Shown here piece after piece: positions 57,880 to 64,000 of a stretch of 64,000 nucleotides of DNA. The position numbers were made by a program, and so were the translations under genes. Source of the DNA: Halarchaeum rubridurum. Its GTDB lineage: Archaea; Halobacteriota; Halobacteria; Halobacteriales; Halobacteriaceae. The notes below the pieces were generated by a model, which saw only the letters and a list, made by a program, of their open reading frames with translations, ran no database searches and was not told where the DNA came from. How positions within the stretch are numbered: the first letter of the stretch is position 1; the number at the start of each line of letters is the position of its first letter. Location: contig NZ_BMOO01000001.1 in assembly GCF_014647115.1 (NCBI RefSeq), positions 310,001 through 374,000 on the forward strand. Direction: 5' to 3'.

Positions 57880-58356
57880 ATGGACCTGAAACAATTCCTT
57901 AGCGACGACCGCGGCGTCTCCCCCGTCATCGGCGTCATCCTGATGGTCGCCATCACGGTCATCCTCGCCGCCGTCATCGGCACCTTCGTCCTCGGCCTCG
58001 GTAGCAACGTCGGTAACAATGCGCCTAGCGCGACGTTCAACTACGACTACAGCGCCGCCGATACCTTCGGCGACGGTGAAGATACAAACGCATGGGTGAA
58101 CATCACCGACCAAGGCGGTGACTCCATCGAAGCGAGCACGCTCTCCGTGTCCGTCGGAGACGTCACCGTCAATGACGTGACAACCGAAGAGAATGTCGTG
58201 AATTCGAGTTGGTCGGACCCCGTGACCGCAGGCGATACGCTCCGCCTCAACGAAGAGGAGAACTCGACGTTCGACGCCGATGCCGACGTCCAGGTCGTCT
58301 GGCAGTCCTCGGGCGGCTCCTCGTCCATCATCAGCTCCTCGACGACCCCGCAGTAA
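57880..58356 (+). CDS. Archaeal type IV pilin, third of three
   Basis: A 158-residue pilin precursor: [12 protein letters not shown], the common H-domain, an outer domain rich in Asp/Thr/Ser with NIT, NSS and NST sequons, and the tail [18 protein letters not shown]. The first 150 bases are almost the same as in the other two pilins, while the rest differs. It shares a transcript with the second pilin. A T run (about 58389-58395) after a weak GC inverted repeat probably ends transcription. Confidence 0.92.
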   Translation: MDLKQFLSDDRGVSPVIGVILMVAITVILAAVIGTFVLGLGSNVGNNAPSATFNYDYSAADTFGDGEDTNAWVNITDQGGDSIEASTLSVSVGDVTVNDVTTEENVVNSSWSDPVTAGDTLRLNEEENSTFDADADVQVVWQSSGGSSSIISSSTTPQ

Positions 58357-58579
58357 CGAACGAACCGGCCCCCACGGGCTGACTCGCGTTTTTTCTCGCC
58401 GCCGCGAAATCCCGACAGCGTGACTCGGGTCCGCGTCGTCGCGCCCGGAGAATACGGACCGGCGGCTCCGCTGGCGTGAAAGCGAAGCGACCATCGCGCA
58501 CGTCGGCGGCGGGTCGTCACGCAGACCGCCCGAAGCGGCCGCTATCTGTTGATGGATACCCGGAAAGGGATGCGGGAAG

Positions 58580-58652
58580 TGGGCCGGCGCGAATTCGAAT
58601 CGCGGTTACGGCCACCCGAAGGCCGAAGGATACCAAGCTACCCCACCGGCCC
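58580..58652 (-). tRNA. tRNA-Pro (anticodon CGG)
   Basis: On the minus strand: acceptor GGGCCGG/CCGGCCC, anticodon stem CGGCC/GGCCG around TTCGGGT (anticodon CGG), T arm CGCGA-TTCGAAT-TCGCG, and discriminator A. A TATA-like gcgttaaagg (about 58686-58677) lies upstream. No encoded CCA. Confidence 0.93.
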
Positions 58653-58702
58653 GCACCTTTTCGAAGGGGTGCGTCGCCTTTAACGCTTCCGAAAGGGCGG
58701 AC

Positions 58703-59299
58703 TCAGTAGTGCGTGTAGCCGTCGGTGTCGAGGTAGTTGTGGGCGACGGTAATCGTGTGGTCGGCGTGGAGGACCTCGGGGCCGACGCGGACGCGTTCGT
58801 CGCTCGCGTCGGCGAGGAGCGACGCTTCGGCGTCGGTGAAGTCGCGGTGGTCGGAGAGGACGAACACGGGGTCCGCGGGCGGTTCGACGTCGGCGAGCGG
58901 CGCGCCGTCTTCGTGGAGTTGGACGACGGTGCCGTCGCGCGCGGCGGCCTCGACGGTCGGTTCGAAGCCGCGCTTCGAGACGTAGACGCCGGGGGAGGGG
59001 GCGGCCTCGCGGTGGCCGATGGCCCGCGATTTGGCCTCGATGGCTTTGCGGAGCATCCCGGCGATGTTGCGCTCGTCGGGGTTGAGGTAGCGAATCTCGC
59101 TCCCCTCGAAGCGGACGGTGAGTTCGTCGGCGAGGACGAGGCTGACGCGGACGTCCTCGCGGACGCCGTGCGAGAGGAAGAGGGCCGCGCCGACGCAGCG
59201 ACAGAGGACGTCGAGGCGGCCCGCGCCGCCGGCGAGGTCGGAGAGGTCGAAGTCGGCCGTCGTGGGGGCGTCGTGGCCGTGGACGACGAAGTGGCGCAT
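58703..59299 (-). CDS. trmY: tRNA pseudouridine(54) N1-methyltransferase TrmY
   Basis: A 198-residue SPOUT methyltransferase that makes N1-methylpseudouridine at tRNA position 54. Family segments are [39 protein letters not shown], and the knotted C-terminal SAM site around [17 protein letters not shown]. The C-terminal [11 protein letters not shown] region completes the knot. Its substrate base is made by Pus10, encoded about 1.1 kb away. It lies upstream of tRNA-Pro on the same strand. Confidence 0.93.
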   Translation of the reverse strand: MRHFVVHGHDAPTTADFDLSDLAGGAGRLDVLCRCVGAALFLSHGVREDVRVSLVLADELTVRFEGSEIRYLNPDERNIAGMLRKAIEAKSRAIGHREAAPSPGVYVSKRGFEPTVEAAARDGTVVQLHEDGAPLADVEPPADPVFVLSDHRDFTDAEASLLADASDERVRVGPEVLHADHTITVAHNYLDTDGYTHY

Positions 59300-59345
59300 A
59301 CGGGGAGTGGCGGCGCTGCGGGCTTGAATCCCGCGGAGTGCGCGT

Positions 59346-60332
59346 CTACGCCTCGCGCGCGGCGAGGCGCTGGTCGGCGACGAGCGCCAGCGCGGGGGCG
59401 GTGTCGCCGAGGAGGAGGAGGGCGTAGTAGCGCAGCGCGGCCTGCACGGGGGCGGTGACGAGGCCGACGCCGAGGAGGAAGGCGAGCGCGCCGAGCAGGA
59501 GGCCGACGCCGAGCCACGCCCACGCGAGGACGCCGCTCGCGCCCGCGAGGACGAACGGGAGGCCGAAGACGAGGCCGACCGGGAGGGCGACGGCGAACGC
59601 GACGATGGCGACGCCGATGGTGACGAGCACGCCGCCGGCGAGCGAGAGGGCGAAGTTCAGGACGACGAAGACGCCGTACTCGCTCGGGTTCGCGCGGACG
59701 ACCCCGAGGAGGCGACGCCACGCGGTGAGGACGCCGACGTCTTCGTGGTACATTATCGGGACGACGAACGCGCGCGTGAAGCCCGAGACGACGGACGCGA
59801 GGAGCGCGAGGAGGCCGACGACGGGCAGGAGGAGGAGGAAGAGGACGCCGACGGGGAGGCCGGCGAGCAGCGGGCCGACGGTGAGAACGAGCGCGAGGAG
59901 GACGACGAGGCCGAGTGCGACCTCGAAGGCGAGGACGCGGACGCCGTCGCGCCAGTGGGCGGCGAACGGCCGGCGGACGGTGACGGCGCGTTCGACGAGC
60001 GCGTCGACGAAGACGAACTGGAACGTCGCGGAGACGGCCCCGAGGACGAGAGCGAGGGCGACGAGGGCGGCGACGACGGCGACGACCGTGGCGGCGTCGA
60101 GCGCCGGGAGACCGCCGGGTGCCATGCCGGAACCGGGACCGGGACCGGGACCGCCGGTCGGGCCGGGACCGCCGAAATCGGACGACCACGTGAACGAGGA
60201 CGCTCCGGCGGTGCCGCCGGAGAGCAGGGCTATCAGGGCGAGTTTCAGCCACTCCCGCGGCGCGAGACCGCGGCAGAAGGCGACCGTGACGGAGACCGCG
60301 TCGTCGATGTCGTCGACTGCGTGGAGGGACAC
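59346..60332 (-). CDS. Multi-pass membrane protein (DUF7544-like)
   Basis: A 328-residue integral membrane protein with about seven helices, a glycine/proline-rich extracellular loop ([15 protein letters not shown], near residues 55-70) and a cytoplasmic segment [20 protein letters not shown]. That segment recalls glycerophosphoryl-diester-type or DUF7544 haloarchaeal membrane proteins. No catalytic residues are evident. The start is a GTG at 60332. It is divergent from pus10. Confidence 0.75.
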   Translation of the reverse strand: MSLHAVDDIDDAVSVTVAFCRGLAPREWLKLALIALLSGGTAGASSFTWSSDFGGPGPTGGPGPGPGSGMAPGGLPALDAATVVAVVAALVALALVLGAVSATFQFVFVDALVERAVTVRRPFAAHWRDGVRVLAFEVALGLVVLLALVLTVGPLLAGLPVGVLFLLLLPVVGLLALLASVVSGFTRAFVVPIMYHEDVGVLTAWRRLLGVVRANPSEYGVFVVLNFALSLAGGVLVTIGVAIVAFAVALPVGLVFGLPFVLAGASGVLAWAWLGVGLLLGALAFLLGVGLVTAPVQAALRYYALLLLGDTAPALALVADQRLAAREA

Positions 60333-60415
60333 ACGTGGTCGGTTGGGGGCCGACGAGGTAACGGTTTCCCCGCGAAACCGAAGGCTTCCTCCCGGCGCGC
60401 GACGATACGGCGCGT

Positions 60416-61702
60416 ATGAGTCTCCTTGAGGACGCGCGGGCCGTCGTCGAGAACGGCCCGGTCTGCGACGCCTGTCTCGGCCGGCAGTTCGCCGACCGGA
60501 GTTTCGGGCTGACGAACGCCGAACGGGGCGCGGCGCTGCGGGTGAGCGTCGAGCTCGACGCCGACGACCCGCACGAGGACGTCGCGCCCGCGGACTGCTG
60601 GGTCTGTGAAGGCCTCTGTGCGACGTTCGACGAGTGGGCGGAGCGCGCCGTCGCGGCGCTCGACGACGTCGAGTTCGCCACCTACCAGGTGGGGACGCGC
60701 GCGCCGCCGCTCGTCGAGGAGAACGAGGCGCTGTTGCGCGAGAGCGCCGGCATCGCGGAGGGCGGCGAACCCTTCAAGTCCGAGTTCAACCGCGAGGTCG
60801 GCAAGCGCGTCGGCGAGCGGACCGGCACGGACGTCGACTTCGAGCGCCCGGACGTCCTCTTCGTCCTCGACGTCGACGACGAGTCCGTGGACGCGCAGGT
60901 GAATCCGGCGTTCGTCTACGGGCGCTACCGGAAGCTGAGTCGGGAAATCCCGCAGACCGAGTGGCCGTGTCGGGAGTGCAACGGGACGGGGCGACGCGGC
61001 GGCGAGCCCTGCATCCACTGCGACGGCACGGGGTACATGTACGAGGAGTCGGTCGAACAGCTCGTCTCGCCGCCGATTCTGGAGGCGATGGAGGGCGACG
61101 ACTCGTCGTTCCACGGGGCGGGGCGCGAGGACATCGACGCGAAGATGCTCGGGACCGGGCGGCCGTTCGTCGTCGAGGTGAAACACCCCCGAACGCGCTT
61201 CCCGGACGTCACGGCGCTCGAAGCGGAGATCAACGACGGGACGGGGAAAGTCGAGGTCGAGGGCCTGCGCCTCGCCACGTACGACATGGTCGAGCGCGTG
61301 AAGGAGCTCGACGCCTCGAAGACGTACCGGGCGCGCGTGCGGTTCGACGAGCCCGTGACGGCGGACGACTTCGCGGAAGCGCTCGACGAGCTCGACGGCG
61401 CGACCATCGAGCAGGACACGCCCGAGCGCGTCTCGCACCGCCGCGCGGCGAAGACCCGCGTCCGCGAGGCCTACGCGGTGTCGGGCGAGCTGGCGGACGA
61501 GACGCACGCGACGGTCGAGATACACGGCGAGGGCGGCCTCTACATCAAGGAGCTCGTCTCCAGCGACGAGGGCCGGACGACGCCGTCGCTCGCCGGCCTC
61601 CTCGGTACCCCGTGTCACGTGACGGAACTCGACGTGCTCGCCGTCGAGGGCGAGGACGAGCCCTTCGAGGACCCCGACTTCTTCCTCGACACCGGGGCGT
61701 GA
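60416..61702 (+). CDS. pus10: tRNA pseudouridine(54/55) synthase Pus10
   Basis: A 428-residue Pus10 that isomerises U54 and U55 in archaeal tRNA. The N-terminal zinc-binding part has CDACLGRQF and CWVCEGLC, a THUMP-like domain follows, and a second CRECNGTG / CIHCDGTGY cysteine set appears near residue 183. The catalytic aspartate is in GREDIDAKMLGTGRPFV (near 240). The C-terminal part includes GLYIKELVSSDEGRTTPSL. It overlaps rnhB by one base (TGATG). The product of U54 modification feeds TrmY, encoded nearby. Confidence 0.95.
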   Translation: MSLLEDARAVVENGPVCDACLGRQFADRSFGLTNAERGAALRVSVELDADDPHEDVAPADCWVCEGLCATFDEWAERAVAALDDVEFATYQVGTRAPPLVEENEALLRESAGIAEGGEPFKSEFNREVGKRVGERTGTDVDFERPDVLFVLDVDDESVDAQVNPAFVYGRYRKLSREIPQTEWPCRECNGTGRRGGEPCIHCDGTGYMYEESVEQLVSPPILEAMEGDDSSFHGAGREDIDAKMLGTGRPFVVEVKHPRTRFPDVTALEAEINDGTGKVEVEGLRLATYDMVERVKELDASKTYRARVRFDEPVTADDFAEALDELDGATIEQDTPERVSHRRAAKTRVREAYAVSGELADETHATVEIHGEGGLYIKELVSSDEGRTTPSLAGLLGTPCHVTELDVLAVEGEDEPFEDPDFFLDTGA

Positions 61703-62352
61703 TGACGCGACGGTTCGGCGTCGACGAGGCCGGGAAGGGGCCCGTCCTCGGGTCGATGTTCGCGGCGGCGGTCGTCTGCGACCCCGCCGTCCTCCCCGAG
61801 GGCATCCGGGACTCGAAGCGCCTCCCGCCGGCGCGACGCGAGACGCTCGACGCCGCGATCCGCGACGTCGCGACCGTGGGCGTGGCCGAAATCACCGTCG
61901 CGGAGATCGACGCCCCGGCGACGGACATGAACACGCTCACCGTCGCGGCGCACGCGCGGGCGCTCGAAGCAGTGGGCGTCGAGGTCGACCTCGACGGGCT
62001 CGCGGGCGTCGTGGACGGCGGCGACGTGGACGCCGAACGCTTCGGGCGGCGGGTCGCAGAGCGCCTCGACGCCGACGTGGACCTCGTCGCGGAGCACGGC
62101 GCGGACGACGCCCACGAGATCGTCGGCGCGGCGAGCGTCGTGGCGAAGGTCGCACGCGACGACCACGTCGACGCGCTCGCCGCGACGTACGGTGAGGTCG
62201 GGAGCGGCTATCCGGGCGACGCGACCACCCGCGCGTTCCTCCGCGAGCACGTCCGCGAGCACGGGTCGCTCCCGGCGTGCGCGCGCGAGTCGTGGCAGAC
62301 GTGCGACGACGTGCTCGCGGCCGCATCGCAGTCCGCGCTCGACGACTTTTAA
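61702..62352 (+). CDS. rnhB: Ribonuclease HII
   Basis: A 216-residue RNase HII that cleaves RNA in RNA-DNA hybrids and at single ribonucleotides. Catalytic residues: D8 and E9 in RFGVDEAGKGPVLGSM, the aspartate in LAGVVDGGDVD, and later GADDAHEIVGAASVVAKVAR. Length and order match archaeal enzymes. It is translationally coupled to pus10 and followed after 34 bases by nucS, with a separate promoter in between. Confidence 0.95.
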   Translation: MTRRFGVDEAGKGPVLGSMFAAAVVCDPAVLPEGIRDSKRLPPARRETLDAAIRDVATVGVAEITVAEIDAPATDMNTLTVAAHARALEAVGVEVDLDGLAGVVDGGDVDAERFGRRVAERLDADVDLVAEHGADDAHEIVGAASVVAKVARDDHVDALAATYGEVGSGYPGDATTRAFLREHVREHGSLPACARESWQTCDDVLAAASQSALDDF

Positions 62353-62386
62353 CGGTTTTACGCGTGGGCCGCGTCCCACGCGGCGA

Positions 62387-63166
62387 ATGAGTACGGAACG
62401 CTACGCGTCGCCGGACGCGGAAACCGTGGCGCGGGTGATCGACGAGGCGCTCCACGCGGGCGCGCTCGTCACCGCGGAGGTGCGCTGCGAGGTCGAGTAC
62501 GACGGCCGGACGAGCGGCTACCTCGGGCCGGGCGACCGCCTGCTCGTCGCCAAACCCGACGGCACCGTCCTCGTTCACAAGCCGGCGAACCACAAGCCCG
62601 TGAACTGGATGCCCGCCGGTGGCACCGTCACGGCGTCCGTCGGCGACGCCTCGGGCGAGCCGGTGGTCGTCGCGCGCCGGACGAACCCCCGCGAGCGCGT
62701 CGAGGTGCGCGTCCGCGAGACGTACGGTCTGACGCGCTTCGACGCCGACGACACGGCCGAGTACGAGGAGTCCGGCACCGAAGCCGAGATGCACGACTAC
62801 ATCGCGGCGAACCCCGAGGAGGTGGAGGAGGGCCTGCGGATCGTCGAGCACGAGCGCGAGACGAAGTACGGCTACCTCGACTTCTACGCGAGCGACGCCG
62901 AGGGGACGCCGGTCGTCATCGAGGTGAAGCGCGTGCAGGCGACGCTGACGCACTTCGACCAGCTGAAGCGGTACATGGACCTCTTCGCGGGCGACGAGGA
63001 CGACGTCGACGGGACCGAGCGCGCGGTCCGCGGCATGCTCGTCGCGCCGTCGGCCTCGGCGCGCGTGAAGCGGGCGTGTCGCGACGCCGGCCTGGAGTTC
63101 GTCGCGCTCCCCGACTTCGAGACGGAGGCCGCGGGGACGAACGCGTCGCTCGCGGACTTCGAGTAG
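62387..63166 (+). CDS. nucS: NucS (EndoMS) mismatch endonuclease
   Basis: A 259-residue NucS/EndoMS, which cuts both strands at mismatches in archaea that lack MutS-MutL repair. The N-terminal dimerisation half (about 1-120) includes GDRLLVAKPDGTVLVHKPAN with the base-flipping region. The C-terminal nuclease half has the restriction-type site GYLDFYASDAEGTPVVIEVK (D and E-x-K) followed by RVQATLTHFDQLKRYMD. A TATA-like gttttacg (about 62355-62362) gives it its own promoter. Confidence 0.94.
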   Translation: MSTERYASPDAETVARVIDEALHAGALVTAEVRCEVEYDGRTSGYLGPGDRLLVAKPDGTVLVHKPANHKPVNWMPAGGTVTASVGDASGEPVVVARRTNPRERVEVRVRETYGLTRFDADDTAEYEESGTEAEMHDYIAANPEEVEEGLRIVEHERETKYGYLDFYASDAEGTPVVIEVKRVQATLTHFDQLKRYMDLFAGDEDDVDGTERAVRGMLVAPSASARVKRACRDAGLEFVALPDFETEAAGTNASLADFE

Positions 63167-63244
63167 CGGGGCGGGGAGCGGCGAGGCGGAGGGAAAAAGC
63201 GAGCGGCGAAAAGAGCGCGCGTGCGGTGGCTTCGGCGCGGGGCG

Positions 63245-64000
63245 TCAGTTGTCGTCGGTGAGCAGGTAGCGCAGGATGTCACCGTAGGCGGGCCGCGTGA
63301 GCAGCACGCCGACGAGGACGCCGAGGATGGTGACGATGGCGAACCCGCGGAGGTCACCGAGCGAGAGGACGGCGAGCGGGCTCATGGCGACGATGGTCGT
63401 CGCGGCCGCACCGCCGATTATCCAGAAGGCCTTGCGGAAACGACTCTGGAAGACCCGGTCGGAGGAGACCTGCTCGGTGGTGACCTCGTCGGCGATGATG
63501 ACGAGGTCGTCCACCCCCGTCCCGATCACCGCGATGAACCCCGCGATGTGCGAGAGGTTCAAGGAGAGGCCGGCCAGGGAGCTGAAGCCGAGGAGGATGA
63601 CGACCTCGCTCAGCGCCGTGACGAGCATCGGGGCGGCGATCTTCGCGCGCCCGTAGCGGAAGTAGACGACGAGGCTGACGGCGAGCGCGGCGATGAGCCC
63701 CGTGAGGAAGCTGAGGGGCTTGAAGCGCTCGGCGAGCGACGCGTCGATCTGGTAGACGTCACCGCTCTCGATGTCGAGGGAGGCGGGGAGCGCGCCGGCG
63801 CGGAGGTCGATGGCGATCTGGCGGGCCTCGCTCATCGAGTTCGTCTGGAGGACGAAGGAGTTCGTCGTCTGGAAGTCGCCGCGCTCGATGGAGCTGGCGA
63901 GCGTCTCGCCCATCCCGTACGTCCCGACGACCTCGCTGTCGCGGGTCGTTATCAGGCAGTATTCGTCGCCGGGCGTGCCGTTCGGGTACTGGCAGTTACT
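63245..64000 (-). CDS. secD: Preprotein translocase subunit SecD, C-terminal part
   Basis: The last 251 residues of SecD; the frame is open to the window edge, so the N-terminus lies outside. SecD with SecF supports protein export through SecYEG using the proton gradient. After the periplasmic/extracellular P1 end (LRAGALPASLDIESGDVYQI) come five helices. The first is FLTGLIAALAVSLVVYF, and the hallmark GFIAVIGTGVDDLVIIADEV carries the conserved aspartates. The protein ends GDILRYLLTDDN. Confidence 0.94.
   Translation of the reverse strand, partial: SNCQYPNGTPGDEYCLITTRDSEVVGTYGMGETLASSIERGDFQTTNSFVLQTNSMSEARQIAIDLRAGALPASLDIESGDVYQIDASLAERFKPLSFLTGLIAALAVSLVVYFRYGRAKIAAPMLVTALSEVVILLGFSSLAGLSLNLSHIAGFIAVIGTGVDDLVIIADEVTTEQVSSDRVFQSRFRKAFWIIGGAAATTIVAMSPLAVLSLGDLRGFAIVTILGVLVGVLLTRPAYGDILRYLLTDDN

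Overview
The window is chromosomal DNA of a halophilic archaeon (class Halobacteria). The evidence is very high GC, strongly acidic proteins, TATA-like promoters about 25-30 bases ahead of start codons with little or no leader, and haloarchaeal or archaeal signature genes: CetZ, ArcS/TgtA/RaSEA for archaeosine, NurA-HerA, NucS, TrmY/Pus10, coenzyme F420 synthesis genes and archaeal type IV pilins. The genus cannot be fixed from sequence alone. Both edges cut genes: ppk1 at the left and secD at the right.

Layout. 1-9 kb: polyphosphate kinase, isocitrate dehydrogenase, a hairpin-rich spacer, an eIF1/SUI1-type factor, HMG-CoA reductase, a degenerate amidohydrolase and phosphoglycerate mutase. 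9-18 kb: NurA and HerA for DNA end processing, a universal stress protein, a hairpin-bearing inverted-repeat element around a small AT-rich gene, a KaiC-like ATPase, NAD kinase, a TrmB-type regulator and a DUF255 protein. 18.9-20.7 kb: tRNA-Ile(GAT) followed by the remains of an integrated element, namely a truncated integrase ending inside the tRNA, a VapBC pair, a frameshifted pseudogene and a 13-bp copy of the tRNA 3' end. 21-27 kb: a TrpD-like protein, cyclophilin, ferredoxin, tRNA-Leu(TAA), a fluoride riboswitch with two crcB genes, and thymidylate kinase. 27-38 kb: CetZ with an overlapping membrane-protein gene, then an F420 region with cofC, cofG, a siroheme sulfite/nitrite reductase overlapping an F420-dehydrogenase beta-subunit gene, and cofH. 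38-45 kb: tandem repeats running into a KDPG aldolase gene, purC, purS-purQ and RaSEA. 45-53 kb: azlC-azlD-vanZ, a KhtT/KhtU-like K+/H+ antiporter pair, ArcS and TgtA. 53-58.4 kb: a protein with an internally duplicated domain, a DICT-domain protein, a membrane histidine kinase and three tandem pilins. 58.5-64 kb: tRNA-Pro(CGG), TrmY, Pus10, RNase HII, NucS and SecD.

Genes that work together: RaSEA, ArcS and TgtA make archaeosine in tRNA. Pus10 makes pseudouridine 54 and TrmY methylates it. CofC, CofG and CofH make F420, and the reductase pair between them probably uses it. The fluoride riboswitch controls its two exporter subunits. The most interesting candidates are the bipartite F420-linked siroheme reductase, the tRNA-Ile element scar, the paired hairpin elements at 12.9-13.6 kb, the CetZ partner gene and the DICT/kinase/pilin block. 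All functions are inferred by reading the sequence; no database search was run.
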